This document shows, piece after piece, positions 43,622 to 52,833 of a stretch of 64,000 bases of DNA. The notes beneath the pieces are model-generated. The model was not told the origin of the DNA and did no database searches. It saw only the letters and a list, made by a program, of their open reading frames with translations. Location: contig DASSAK010000074.1 in the NCBI GenBank assembly GCA_035685445.1, forward strand, positions 1-64,000, written 5' to 3'. Source of the DNA: DRGT01 sp035685445. GTDB lineage: Archaea > Thermoproteota > Nitrososphaeria > Nitrososphaerales > Nitrosopumilaceae. Both the position numbers and the translations under genes were made by a program. Within the stretch, counting starts at the first letter, position 1. Every line of letters starts with the position of its first letter.

Positions 43622-43718
43622 TGTTTCCTGACGGTCACTAAATATTACTTTTTCAAATTCGCAAATTTTTTAAAAAAATTAGGATAGATTTAATACTATC
43701 GTAGTCAAGTAGCAGATC

Positions 43719-44981
43719 GTGTCTGGGAAGGTCATTGTTTTTTCAGTCTTTTTATCAGTTTTGATTGTTTTTAGTACTAGTACACCTGCATGGGCTGCTC
43801 AGCTTGAATCAGCTATAAATCCCAATACCCCAACCTCTAGTTTTCAAATGAAATATCAAAGAACCATCTACATTGAATATCTTGAAGGAGGACAATTAAA
43901 AGACACACTAAATGGTGAGGCATGGGATATTACAGTCACGGCAGATTCTTCAAATCCTGGCGTTACAGATTTGATAAACAGACTTAATCAACAAATCCAA
44001 AATGATGGAAGTGGAGTTCAAGTTTCTGATTTGAGTGTTGATTACTCCGCAACATTAACTGGAAGAGAGCTTAACACTTCAATTGATTACAAATTAATTT
44101 TGAAGGGACATATAACAAATTATGTCATTACCAAAGATCAATTACGCTCACTAATAGATATGGGATGGCGTGGAATGACTGTTCAAGGCCCAGTTGTAAT
44201 TGATGGAATTGAAATTAATTTACCAATTTCACCACTTAAAGAAAATGAACCAGCAGCGTATTCTGTAATTTCAGGAACTGAAGGCGAGAATTTATTATCT
44301 GAAGTCATAATTGATGCCAGAGGAATACAAAGGCAGCCACTTGCCAATTGGCACTTTTTATTTGACCCAACAGGCATAAACGTAGATGCTTCACAGTTTG
44401 GTTTAGCTGAAGAGATTTCTGGTTTTGTTGTGTCACATTATACAATGGGTGAAAGTAGTATCAGAGAAGGCAGACAGGTTGAGCAAGTCAAAGAAGCAAC
44501 TTTTTCTGCTGATAAAAACTATGTAATTAGAAGCATTCAATCCGCAGATAATGCAAACATTGGGATTATTGGATTTGGAGCCATTGATAAGTTAGGAGGT
44601 CTCGAAATTGTTGGCGTAACTCCAAAACCACCTCAGGGTTATGCGACAACATCTACTGGAGGATTTCCTGTTGGAATCATTTATGGAATGGCTGCAATGG
44701 CTGCAATCGGTGGTGGTGCAATCTTCTTCATTAGCAATAGAAAATTAAAAGCAGAAAAGGGTCAAACAGAACAAACAGGAATTGATCCTTCAAGATTAAG
44801 AGCTTATCAAACTAGTGCAGGTTCAGGCGGTTATCAAACACTGAGAGGGGAGGCACAGTTAGCCGATGATGAAAGTTATGCAAAGACAAGAAGTGTTTAT
44901 GATGAGCAGAAATCTGAAGAGCCTTCAAAGGATTCTCAAAGTACAAGGGGTTCTTTACCAAAGGGCTTTAAGAAAGACTAG
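43719..44981 (+). CDS. Exported membrane-anchored protein (420 aa)
   Basis: A GTG start leads into a signal peptide (VFSVFLSVLIVFSTSTPAWA). A ~290-residue extracellular domain (QRTIYIEYLEGGQLKDTL, VDYSATLTGRELNTSIDYK, IDARGIQRQPLANWHFLFDP) is followed by one transmembrane helix near 315-337 (GIIYGMAAMAAIGGGAIFFI). A polar ~80-residue cytoplasmic tail rich in Ser, Gln and Lys ends the protein. The tail after the helix is too long for a sorting signal. No family recognised; it overlaps the RNase P RNA by one base. Confidence 0.75.
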   Translation: MSGKVIVFSVFLSVLIVFSTSTPAWAAQLESAINPNTPTSSFQMKYQRTIYIEYLEGGQLKDTLNGEAWDITVTADSSNPGVTDLINRLNQQIQNDGSGVQVSDLSVDYSATLTGRELNTSIDYKLILKGHITNYVITKDQLRSLIDMGWRGMTVQGPVVIDGIEINLPISPLKENEPAAYSVISGTEGENLLSEVIIDARGIQRQPLANWHFLFDPTGINVDASQFGLAEEISGFVVSHYTMGESSIREGRQVEQVKEATFSADKNYVIRSIQSADNANIGIIGFGAIDKLGGLEIVGVTPKPPQGYATTSTGGFPVGIIYGMAAMAAIGGGAIFFISNRKLKAEKGQTEQTGIDPSRLRAYQTSAGSGGYQTLRGEAQLADDESYAKTRSVYDEQKSEEPSKDSQSTRGSLPKGFKKD

Positions 44982-45262
44982 TGCGTGCTGGTAGTAACCC
45001 TCCTTCTGTTTTCACGATATTTCGCTTTGCAGCCTACCTGAACTCGGTACAAGACCCTATAGTTCCGTTTGGCTTTGCTCCATGTGGGTCAGATTTTTCA
45101 TTCCTTTACTGGGAATCTCAGTGTTACCATCATAGTGCTCCAGGTTGGATTTTTTTCTGAACTGTTGCCAATCATCTCTGATTATTCATCTCTGAATCAC
45201 ATTTCCTGTATGGAGGGAGGAGTTTCCTCTGCCGTAGCAGCATGTCGTGCTCCAGCTCGCAC
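44981..45262 (-). ncRNA. rnpB: RNase P RNA (archaeal)
   Basis: The catalytic RNA that trims tRNA 5' leaders. Read on the minus strand, the ends pair as helix P1: GTGCG-A-GCTGG (45262-45252) with CCAGC-A-CGCAC (44991-44981). Just inside the 5' side lies GCAGAGGAAACTCCTCCCTC, matching the universal GAGGAAAGTCC region (CR-I). Near the 3' end GTGAAAACAGAAGGGTTAC matches the universal ACAGAA element (CR-V) before the closing P1 strand. The length (~282 nt) is normal for archaea. An AT-rich AATTAAATTAAAAC box lies about 21 bp upstream. It lies between tsr3 and a convergent exported-protein gene. Confidence 0.85.
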
Positions 45263-45297
45263 AGTAATCCAATAGTTTTAATTTAATTTCAATATTT

Positions 45298-45792
45298 CTA
45301 CATCGAAATCCCAAATTCAAGCAATATTGAATTAATTTTATGTTCAGAGGACAGTATTGAGTATTCATCCAATAGTCCCTTATTTAGTTCAAAAAACGTA
45401 TGACCCCATTTGAATTTGTCAAGAAGTTTTAAAGAAAACTCTTTGTATCCTAAGATATAAAGTGCAGCAGATAGTGCTTCAACAGTTGTTAATTTATTTA
45501 ATTTAGAATAGTTTACAGGATTTCCTGCAAATAATGGAGGTAGTTTTCTTTGAATTCCTGTAAATTTTTTAACAAATGTTTTGTCAACTAAATTCCATGA
45601 GCAATCTATACCTGTAATTGAGTTGATTAATTTCTTATCTTTGTTTAAGAGAGTTTTTTTTGCAAAAGGATCTAAGACCAAAGTTTTGCTTGAAGTTTTA
45701 TGAATATTGTTTGCCAATCCAAACTTCACAAGTTTTGCTGCAGTACATTTTCTAGGATCATCCTGTTTTAACATTAATACTTGTAATCTCAA
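45298..45792 (-). CDS. tsr3: Tsr3-type 16S rRNA aminocarboxypropyltransferase
   Basis: A 164-residue DUF367/Tsr3 protein that transfers the aminocarboxypropyl group of SAM to a uridine in small-subunit rRNA (as in yeast Tsr3). It shows LKQDDPRKCTAAKLVKFGLA, LVLDPFAKKTLL, GIDCSWNLVDKTF, RKLPPLFAGNPVNYSKLNKLTTVEALSAAL split over the core and KFKWGHTFFELN near the end. The start at 45792 matches the usual distance to QDDP. It lies 35 bp before rnpB on the same strand. Confidence 0.92.
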   Translation of the reverse strand: MRLQVLMLKQDDPRKCTAAKLVKFGLANNIHKTSSKTLVLDPFAKKTLLNKDKKLINSITGIDCSWNLVDKTFVKKFTGIQRKLPPLFAGNPVNYSKLNKLTTVEALSAALYILGYKEFSLKLLDKFKWGHTFFELNKGLLDEYSILSSEHKINSILLEFGISM

Positions 45793-45825
45793 ATCTGAAA
45801 CTTTATTCGTGTAAGATATTATAAT

Positions 45826-48800
45826 TTATTCTAAAGAAACGTATGTAATCTTATAATATAATCTAGATAATTGTTCATCTTTTATTACTTGGACATTCCA
45901 TGTAGAATCAGGCAAAGTTTCAATTGATGATTCTGGTAAAATTGTAAATTTTTCTAATTTTGCATCAGGGCCACTATAACGAACATTATAATTTTTTCCA
46001 TCAATTTCTACTACCTGATAAATTGTTCCAGGGCCACGAGTTGAGTCAGAAACCATACAATTAGGCTCTTGTCCTACAACACAGATGCCATCTTCTGTTG
46101 TGATTTTTATGTTAACATTACTTTCCTCACCACGAGTTGGGGTCAAAAGAGATACTTGCAAGACTCTTGGAGATAATGATTCATCAGCTGAAATTTTTTC
46201 AGAAACAAAAATTGGCACAAATGCATCCGGAACTCTATTTACTTTTTCAGTAGTTCTCGGAGATTCATCAATTTGTTTTTCTAATTCAACTTCTTCTGTT
46301 GCCTTTTCTGTTACAGAGAATGATGTTGAATAGATTCCAAAATCAGAATCTACAATTACTTCGTAACGTCCTAAAGCGCTATCCTTTGATGGAATTTTGT
46401 AATCAAAAACAAATGTTCCAGATCCACTTGGTCTAACAGATGCAGAAGTTCCTGCCTTTCCACAAATAAAAGAGCCACATGTAATTTGAATTTGGTCCTC
46501 ATGAACTACTCTAACTGACAAGTTTTCAAGATAAACTAATTTTGTTGGCTTACCAGAAATTTTTACAGTTTCACCTAAACCATATTCGTTTTTATCAGTT
46601 TTAAGTAAAATAGCTAATGAGACATCACCACCAACACTAAAGTCATTATCTACCGTAAAGAAAGATTCAGCCTTTTTGTTTTGGTAAATTGCCTCAACCT
46701 TGTATGTTCCTTCCTTGAAGATGGTCACAGGCAGATTAAAGGAACTCTTGAAATTTCCACCAACGTCCAAGTAAACATTTGAACTAAAGATTTCTTTTAC
46801 TGGAAAAGTTGTTGTTTTAACTAGAATTTGAGCTCTGTCTTGAACAACTAGCCCTTCAAGTCCTTGTTGTCTTTTCATTGCAGCACCCGAAATATTCAAT
46901 GTTTCACCAGCAGCATAAACTGCCTTGTCTGTCTTTACCTCTATTGGTTTAATCACCAATGAATCTTCATCAGGATTTGGAGAAACCTTGAAGAAAATTA
47001 TCTCACTTATTGTGTTTGTACTAACAATTATTTTATAAACTCCATAATTGCTTGCAGATACTGTTCTGTCACTTCCTATTGAGGTTGCCTTTTCGGTTCT
47101 AGGAGTGGTCCAACTCCAAGAAAATTTAGAGTCATCTGCTAGTTTTCCAAATCTATCAGTATCGCCATCAGGTTTTATCAATTTAATATCAATTCCACTA
47201 CCTTGGGACAGCCCTGGAATAATTCCCTCAAGTAAAACTTGTTCGTTTAATCCAAATACCTCCTTGTTTAATTGTAATAGAAATTTTCCCGATATTTTTT
47301 GTGGATCCACTACGGTGAATGTTGTAGTATCAGAAAACTTTCCACTTGCATAGCTGGCTTTAATTTTGTATGTTCCTTCATTGAAAATATTTTTCATAAT
47401 GGGTTGTTTCACTTTATAGGTTCCAACAAGATCTGGAACTGCAGTTAATGATAATGTTGCAGTCGTAGGTTTGAATGCAGATGGCTTGAATGTACCAATT
47501 GTTATTTGAGAACCATCATCTCTAACAATTGAAATTTTCACAACAGGGGTTTGAAATGTACTGCTTGTTTGTACTTCAGATGCTCTGCCAGATATAATTA
47601 ATTCTTCACCTATATTGTAAATTGTCTTACTAGTGTTTACGGTAAAAGGATTTTGATCAGGAATTTGATAATTCTCAGGATCTTTTACAACAAGAAAGTT
47701 TGTACTTGCTTCACCAACATCTTTCGAGACAGTTACCTTATAACCACCCAAGCTGTTTTGATTATTTGGAATTTTAAATTCATACTTGAATGTGCCGTCT
47801 CCCGCTAATCGGACAACACTAAGTGCTTTTGTAAGTTTACTTGGGTCAAAATCTAAAATATTAGTTCTTGTCTGCAATACTTCTATATCCATAGCTGGAA
47901 TGAACAAATTGTTTAATCTGCCTGTAATTACTACAGTTTCGCCTATACCATATGCAGGTTTATCAGTTTTCAGGGAAATTCTTTTTTCTTCTTTAACATC
48001 TTTGTTTAGTTCAAAGGTAGAAGTGGCAGTTTGTGTTCCATATTCAGCATTAATGGTGTAAATTCCAAATACTGGCGAAACGGTATCCATGAAAATAGTT
48101 GTAATGAATTGAGAGTCTGGATATTGGTTCAAGTCGCCACTTCGAACCGCAGTGTTTACTTTTCCAACATTAGGGAACAAAGTTCCTTGAAAAACTTTTT
48201 TCCCATCTGGATTAATTACTTCAAATTTTAATCCTTCAAATTCTATTACTTCAGAAGTGTGTGCAAAAATTGTTGCAGTTTGTCCTGGCAGATATGATTC
48301 TTTATCAGAGGAGATAGTTAATGCGCCTTCTTCTTTTTGTTCAATTTCAAAAATTTCATCACCAACACCAAATTGTGTTGTGGCAGTTGAACCTGCATAT
48401 GTAACACTTACATCGTATACGCCTTCAGAGATTCCAAGAACTTTTTGCAGTTTTAGTGGAGTAGAATATCCCAATTTCAAATCAGGGTATAATGTCAAAG
48501 TTTTGTAATATTGCGGGCCTGTGATTTGAATGTCAATTGTTGCTTGGGAAAAAGAAGGTTTTTCAACAAAAACTTGTTTTGAAACAGTTCCCTGTATTAT
48601 AGCAGTTTCCCCAAAAAGATAGTTTTGTTTGTCAGTAGAAATAGTTACAGTGACTTCCTCTTTTGTTTCCTCAGCTACAAATTTTCCATTTGTTGAACCG
48701 GCAGATGAAGTTTTAAAATTCCAATCATCAGGAGAGTTTGTATCATATCCATCGTATATTCTTTGCCAAGAATTAAAATCATTTTTTAAATCACTAATAC

Positions 48801-49176
48801 TAGGAGTTTCATCAATTATTATTCCAGTTTCATCACGCAGCTGAATTTTTTCTGAAACGTCAGTAAACCAAGAACTTTGATAAGAATACGTTAGAAATTG
48901 TCCAGGTTTTATTGTTGTTCCAACAGGTATTGTTAATGTTTTTTTCAACACTGTTGTTGATGCAATTTTCCAATTTCCAATGTAGACTTCTTCATCAGTG
49001 GGATTGAAAATTTCTACCCATTCTGAAATGGTTTTGGAGTCATCTCCAGGAGGATTAAGATCAACTTCATTTATTACAACATGGTCAGCTATCTCCACAG
49101 TTTGGCTATTTGCAGCAAGTGGAATGGCACCAAGTAAGATTAATGCAAAAATTCCGTATATTATCTCTAGTTTCAT
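45826..49176 (-). CDS. Giant secreted protein with lamin-tail domain and seven ~110-aa beta-sandwich repeats
   Basis: A signal peptide (YGIFALILLGAIPLAANS) is followed by a lamin-tail (LTD) domain at about 30-165 (VVINEVDLNPPGDDSK, SEWVEIFNPTDEEVYIGNW). At least seven tandem domains come next, each announced by a D/S-K-x2-Y/F-x3-E motif: DKQNYLFGE (182), DKESYLPGQ (291), DKPAYGIGE (405), SKTIYNIGE (516), then NKEVFGLNE, DKAVYAAGE and DKNEYGLGE at similar spacing. The ~110-residue period looks like Ig-like/MG2-type folds. The end lacks a membrane anchor. Likely a cell-surface or matrix protein; function unknown. Confidence 0.8.
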   Translation of the reverse strand: MKLEIIYGIFALILLGAIPLAANSQTVEIADHVVINEVDLNPPGDDSKTISEWVEIFNPTDEEVYIGNWKIASTTVLKKTLTIPVGTTIKPGQFLTYSYQSSWFTDVSEKIQLRDETGIIIDETPSISDLKNDFNSWQRIYDGYDTNSPDDWNFKTSSAGSTNGKFVAEETKEEVTVTISTDKQNYLFGETAIIQGTVSKQVFVEKPSFSQATIDIQITGPQYYKTLTLYPDLKLGYSTPLKLQKVLGISEGVYDVSVTYAGSTATTQFGVGDEIFEIEQKEEGALTISSDKESYLPGQTATIFAHTSEVIEFEGLKFEVINPDGKKVFQGTLFPNVGKVNTAVRSGDLNQYPDSQFITTIFMDTVSPVFGIYTINAEYGTQTATSTFELNKDVKEEKRISLKTDKPAYGIGETVVITGRLNNLFIPAMDIEVLQTRTNILDFDPSKLTKALSVVRLAGDGTFKYEFKIPNNQNSLGGYKVTVSKDVGEASTNFLVVKDPENYQIPDQNPFTVNTSKTIYNIGEELIISGRASEVQTSSTFQTPVVKISIVRDDGSQITIGTFKPSAFKPTTATLSLTAVPDLVGTYKVKQPIMKNIFNEGTYKIKASYASGKFSDTTTFTVVDPQKISGKFLLQLNKEVFGLNEQVLLEGIIPGLSQGSGIDIKLIKPDGDTDRFGKLADDSKFSWSWTTPRTEKATSIGSDRTVSASNYGVYKIIVSTNTISEIIFFKVSPNPDEDSLVIKPIEVKTDKAVYAAGETLNISGAAMKRQQGLEGLVVQDRAQILVKTTTFPVKEIFSSNVYLDVGGNFKSSFNLPVTIFKEGTYKVEAIYQNKKAESFFTVDNDFSVGGDVSLAILLKTDKNEYGLGETVKISGKPTKLVYLENLSVRVVHEDQIQITCGSFICGKAGTSASVRPSGSGTFVFDYKIPSKDSALGRYEVIVDSDFGIYSTSFSVTEKATEEVELEKQIDESPRTTEKVNRVPDAFVPIFVSEKISADESLSPRVLQVSLLTPTRGEESNVNIKITTEDGICVVGQEPNCMVSDSTRGPGTIYQVVEIDGKNYNVRYSGPDAKLEKFTILPESSIETLPDSTWNVQVIKDEQLSRLYYKITYVSLE

Positions 49177-49326
49177 ATCCTCACGCTGCTATTCTCGATT
49201 TAGTATGAGCATTCATTTTAGAATGAATTTGAGTAAAAGTTGAGCTAGTTGTAAAAGTCGTATATCTTTGACTATTCATTCATAAATTTACCCTTTTTCA
49301 TAATTAAGCCATACGTAGGAATTATC

Positions 49327-49578
49327 CTAAGATTTTTCTGACTTGTCACAATTTGGGCATTTTTTATTGATTATTTGCGACCCACATTGAGCACAAAATC
49401 CTTCGCCAGTATGTTTTTCTAAAAACTTTTGTCTACTATGTGTGAATGTTTTAATTCCAAAAAAAATTCCAGCTGATATTATTACAGCAATGTAATCTTC
49501 CACATATCCAGATAATCCTAAAAATACAAGAAAACTTCCAGCTAAAAGAATTAAATCACGCTTTACAAATTTCATCAA
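49327..49578 (-). CDS. Small membrane protein with C-terminal zinc ribbon
   Basis: An 83-residue protein with two hydrophobic segments (about 8-24, LILLAGSFLVFLGLSGYV, and 27-43) then a basic stretch and a zinc ribbon, FCAQCGSQIINKKCPNCDK (two Cys pairs). The ribbon probably faces the cytoplasm. The upstream region 49177-49326 shows only AT-rich promoter-like DNA and a short ATTCAT/ATGAAT hairpin. No further function can be assigned. Confidence 0.65.
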   Translation of the reverse strand: MMKFVKRDLILLAGSFLVFLGLSGYVEDYIAVIISAGIFFGIKTFTHSRQKFLEKHTGEGFCAQCGSQIINKKCPNCDKSEKS

Positions 49579-49758
49579 TTATCATAAAATAATTTTTGAT
49601 AAAAAGATATGCCAGAGCTCAGAGCCATGTGTTTACTTCATTTCAAAGTCAATACTCTAACTCTTCTTCATTGCCTGGCAAATATCCTAGAAAAGAATTA
49701 GATAATAACATTTTCATCTGTCAAGCTTAAATGTGGGTGCTGGTTGTGCTGATTCGTT

Positions 49759-49835
49759 GGGATTGTGGTCTAGCTTGGTATGATTCTGGTTTTGGGTACC
49801 AGAGGTCGTAGGTTCAAATCCTGCCAATCCCACCA
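49759..49835 (+). tRNA. tRNA-Pro(TGG)
   Basis: A complete cloverleaf: acceptor GGGATTG pairs with CAATCCC, anticodon stem CTGGT/ACCAG encloses loop TTTGGGT with anticodon TGG (reads proline CCA), and the T-arm is GTAGG-TTCAAAT-CCTGC. The discriminator base is A and the CCA end is encoded in the DNA (49833-49835), followed at once by a T-run (GTTTTTTATT) as terminator. No intron. The 180-bp region before it (49579-49758) has no convincing gene. Confidence 0.96.
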
Positions 49836-49882
49836 GTTTTTTATTGAATGATGATTTTAAATAACGATCAAATTCATTTCTT

Positions 49883-50791
49883 TTGTTGCAAGTGGATGAC
49901 TACATCAAAGCGGGAAAAATTGCATCAGAGGTAAGAGAGAACGTACGTAAAAAAAATTGGGTTGGAAAAACAGTTTATGAAATTTGTGAAGAAGTTGAAA
50001 ATGAAATTATTAAACTTGGTGCAAAATGTGCGTTTCCAGTCAATACAAGTTTGAATGAAGTTGCTGCACATTATACAGCAGAACCAAATGATGAAATGAC
50101 AATAACAGATTTAGATTTGGTAAAAATCGATCTTGGTGCACAAATAAATGGATTTATTGCAGATACTGCAGTGACTGTTTGTTACAATCCAGAGTACGAT
50201 GCTTTAGTTCAAGTTGCAGAAGATGCACTAACAAATGCAATGTCAATGGTAAAAATCGGAGTTAAAGCAAGTGACATTGGTAGAACTATTGAAAAAACAA
50301 TCAAGCAAATGGGTTTCAAACCAATTGGAAATCTTAGTGGTCATTCATTGGATCAATATACTATTCATGCTGGAAAATCAATTCCAAATATTTGGTCAAT
50401 CGGTTCATTTTCCCTTTCTGGTTCTGAGGCTTATGCCTGTGAGCCTTTTGTAACATTAAGTGGCGGTTTAGGACCCACAGGATTTGTAAAAAATGGAAAA
50501 ATAAAAAATATTTTTGCCCTCATTTCACGAAAAAGAACCAAAAATCCTGATGCTGATGAAATGATTGATTTCATTTGGGAAAATTTTAACATGTTACCAT
50601 TTGCGCTTAGATGGTTACTAAAAAAATGGGATGAGAAAAAAGCAAGAGAATTATTGGAATTTTTAATTAAGAAAAAAATAGTAAAAGATTACCCCGTACT
50701 AATTGAAACTCATTCGCAAGTTGTAGCCCAAGCAGAACATACTTTTATTCCTACGGAAAATGGAGCTATAATTACTACTCTTGCTCAATAG
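49883..50791 (+). CDS. map: Methionine aminopeptidase, type II
   Basis: Removes initiator methionine from new proteins using two metal ions. Metal ligands are visible in order: KIDLGAQ and IADTAV (Asp), SGHSLDQY (His), ACEPFVTL (Glu) and QAEHTFIP (Glu). A helical insertion (about residues 200-260, DEMIDFIWENF...) marks type II, the archaeal/eukaryotic form. The start is uncertain: TTG 49883, TTG 49886 or GTG 49892 all precede DDYIKAGKIA. It overlaps the next convergent gene by 17 bases. Confidence 0.94.
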   Translation: MLQVDDYIKAGKIASEVRENVRKKNWVGKTVYEICEEVENEIIKLGAKCAFPVNTSLNEVAAHYTAEPNDEMTITDLDLVKIDLGAQINGFIADTAVTVCYNPEYDALVQVAEDALTNAMSMVKIGVKASDIGRTIEKTIKQMGFKPIGNLSGHSLDQYTIHAGKSIPNIWSIGSFSLSGSEAYACEPFVTLSGGLGPTGFVKNGKIKNIFALISRKRTKNPDADEMIDFIWENFNMLPFALRWLLKKWDEKKARELLEFLIKKKIVKDYPVLIETHSQVVAQAEHTFIPTENGAIITTLAQ

Positions 50792-50960
50792 TTTCGCCAA
50801 AAATTTTTTCTATTTGTAATTTCCCGTCACATGTGGGACATTTAGTTGTTTCAGAGAATAGATAATCTCCTTCTTTAAATTTTCTTTTAATTTCTTTGTT
50901 ACATTTTGTGCATTTTTCAACAGTAAACGGAATAATCGGTTTGTCTTCCTTTGAAAACAT
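50775..50960 (-). CDS. Small zinc-ribbon protein (61 aa)
   Basis: Residues VEKCTKCNKEIKRKFKEGD and TTKCPTCDGKLQIEKIFGE give two Cys-x2-Cys pairs, a rubredoxin/zinc-ribbon-like knot. Its ATG overlaps the last base of the DUF1512 gene's stop, so the two form an operon. It may serve as a partner of the DUF1512 membrane protein, but this is only from position. Confidence 0.7.
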   Translation of the reverse strand: MFSKEDKPIIPFTVEKCTKCNKEIKRKFKEGDYLFSETTKCPTCDGKLQIEKIFGETIEQE

Positions 50961-52081
50961 TATTGAGCCACTCCTAATGTATTTCCAACGCCTATTACGA
51001 GAATATTTTGACCAGCCTTGGTATTGTCTTTAATCATTTCAAAAAGTTGTGAACGAACATCTTCTGCTTTTTCTGCAATGTTTTTTGTCATCAGAGTTAT
51101 TGCTTCTTTAACAGATTGTTTTATTATAATTGCAAAAACAGGAATTTTATGTTTTGTAGCAATGTCTTCAATTTGAAAACGTTCAGTACCAATACCACCA
51201 ATAGCTGCGCCAAATCCTTGTGCAATTGTAGCGGATTCCTCTCCCTCCATTTTTAGTGCAGCATCAACCATTATGATTGCATCAAGTTTTTGTTTTGAAA
51301 TTATTTTCTCAACTGCATCACCAGGTCTTCCAACCGTTGCAGATGGCCCTTCAGCTTTTAAAAGAAATAATTTTCTTCCCTCATATTCTGTTTCAGCACA
51401 CACAGTTTCAAATGCAAGAGATTGTTTTGGAATATTTAACATCATTTTGCCAACAACCATAGGACCAAATGCATCTCCAATTGGTTGACCGTTTGAAATT
51501 GCGGGAACCGCATTTTTCATTGCTTCTGCTTCTTCCATCACAAATGGAAGCATCATCTGTAGTGGAAGAATCAATGGGTAGTTGTTTTGTTTTTTAGCAG
51601 TTAAATACAGATGATTAATTATCTTATAAATTAATTTTAAAGAGGATGCAATTTCTACCAAAGTCTGTACTTTGTTTAATTCATAGTGACTGATTTCAGG
51701 AGATAATGATCTCACATGTTCTCTCGTATAATCTTCTCTTGAACGAATAAAATGTCTAACTTTTGGAACAATTCCATTAGGATCCATATCAACTGGCATC
51801 ACAGTAAAATAGTCTAAGAATCTATCAATTTTTGAAACAGAATTTTTTTGTGTTTTTAAATTTTTTGTAACATATGAAATTAAAACATCTCTTGATTCAT
51901 TTCTAAAGTCATTAAGTTTTTTTATGTTTTTTTTAATTTCATTTGAAGTAATTAATAATTGAATTCGTTGTCCATAGAAAATAAAAATTATTATTGGAAT
52001 TATCCAAATCAACATTAGTAAAGGATTCGAATCTTCCCCAAACCCTAAAAATTGATCAATATCAAAATTTCCAAAATCCAA
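50960..52081 (-). CDS. DUF1512 family protein
   Basis: A 373-residue archaeal protein with one N-terminal membrane segment (about 17-35, PLLMLIWIIPIIIFIFYG) and a soluble domain. Conserved blocks are YFTVMPVDMDPNGIVPK, ISHYELNKVQTLVEIASSLK, IVMVDAALKMEGEESATIAQGFGAAIGGIG and NILVIGVGNTLGVAQ. The Gly-rich blocks look like a nucleotide- or metal-binding site but no activity is established. Divergent from the TBP gene. Confidence 0.85.
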   Translation of the reverse strand: MDFGNFDIDQFLGFGEDSNPLLMLIWIIPIIIFIFYGQRIQLLITSNEIKKNIKKLNDFRNESRDVLISYVTKNLKTQKNSVSKIDRFLDYFTVMPVDMDPNGIVPKVRHFIRSREDYTREHVRSLSPEISHYELNKVQTLVEIASSLKLIYKIINHLYLTAKKQNNYPLILPLQMMLPFVMEEAEAMKNAVPAISNGQPIGDAFGPMVVGKMMLNIPKQSLAFETVCAETEYEGRKLFLLKAEGPSATVGRPGDAVEKIISKQKLDAIIMVDAALKMEGEESATIAQGFGAAIGGIGTERFQIEDIATKHKIPVFAIIIKQSVKEAITLMTKNIAEKAEDVRSQLFEMIKDNTKAGQNILVIGVGNTLGVAQ

Positions 52082-52221
52082 TAGACACTGCGATCAATGT
52101 TGCCAAATTAAATCATTCGTTGAATCGATTCAACATATCCATTTTTAGAAAAATAAAGTCTTTACGAGTGATTTAATGGCGAGTGCTTTTATTACAGTGC
52201 CGCTTGGGAATTCCTGTAAAT

Positions 52222-52782
52222 ATGCCACAAACGAAACCAATAGTAAGTGTGGAAAACGTTGTAGCGTCTGCTTCAGTAGACCAAAAAATGGACCTTAACG
52301 AAATTACTAGAACATTTCCCGATGTAGAATACCATCCTGATCAGTTTCCTGGTTTGGTGTTTAGATTAAAGAGTCCAAAAACTGCAACGTTAATTTTCAC
52401 TTCCGGAAAAATGGTGTGTACTGGTTCAAAATCAGAAGAAATGGCAAGAAAAGCTGTAAAAACAGTTGTTCAAAAACTAAGAAAAGGCGGAATCAAAATA
52501 AAAAAAGATGCAGTTGTTGAAATTCAAAACATTGTAGCATCAATTAATCTTGGTGGAAAGATTCACTTAGAACAAGCTGCAAGAACACTGCCAAGAAGTA
52601 TGTACGAGCCTGAACAATTTCCAGGATTAATACACAGAATGTTAGATCCTAAAACAGTAATTCTATTGTTTTCTTCAGGAAAACTAGTATGTACCGGAGC
52701 TAAAAAGGAACCGGATGTTTACAGATCTGTAAACAATCTGCATGCACTATTAGAAGAAAAAAACCTAATGATTTATGATTAA
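52222..52782 (+). CDS. tbp: TATA-box-binding protein
   Basis: Binds box A and nucleates the archaeal pre-initiation complex with TFB. The 186-residue saddle has two direct repeats, each with a PxxFPGLxxRxxxPKT...F.SGK.VCTG pattern: PDQFPGLVFRLKSPKTA with FTSGKMVCTG, then PEQFPGLIHRMLDPKTV with FSSGKLVCTG. The frame is open from 52183, but ATG 52222 (MPQTKPIVSVENVVAS) gives the usual N-terminus. A palindromic terminator overlaps the stop codon. Confidence 0.97.
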   Translation: MPQTKPIVSVENVVASASVDQKMDLNEITRTFPDVEYHPDQFPGLVFRLKSPKTATLIFTSGKMVCTGSKSEEMARKAVKTVVQKLRKGGIKIKKDAVVEIQNIVASINLGGKIHLEQAARTLPRSMYEPEQFPGLIHRMLDPKTVILLFSSGKLVCTGAKKEPDVYRSVNNLHALLEEKNLMIYD

Positions 52783-52794
52783 AATCATAAATCA
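52769..52794. terminator. Bidirectional terminator hairpin after tbp
   Basis: A perfect 11-bp inverted repeat, TGATTTATGAT (52769-52779) with ATCATAAATCA (52784-52794), spans the tbp stop codon with a four-base loop. On the plus strand T-rich DNA (CTTTTGTTTTTAT) follows within ten bases. It sits between tbp and the convergent tRNA-binding-domain gene, so it may end transcription both ways. Confidence 0.55.
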
Positions 52795-52833
52795 CAATCA
52801 AACTTTTGTTTTTATATAAACTATTTAAATGAA

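Noticed and set aside
45069..45275. Plus-strand 68-codon open frame (and a minus-strand 60-codon frame) around 45.1-45.4 kb
   Set aside because: Both lie over the RNase P RNA and have protein sequences without normal composition; the RNA signals explain the region.
49649..49717. 22-codon minus-strand frame (MKMLLSNSFLGYLPGN...) upstream of tRNA-Pro
   Set aside because: Too short, no ribosome-binding site or neighbour linkage; could be a gene remnant but cannot be supported.
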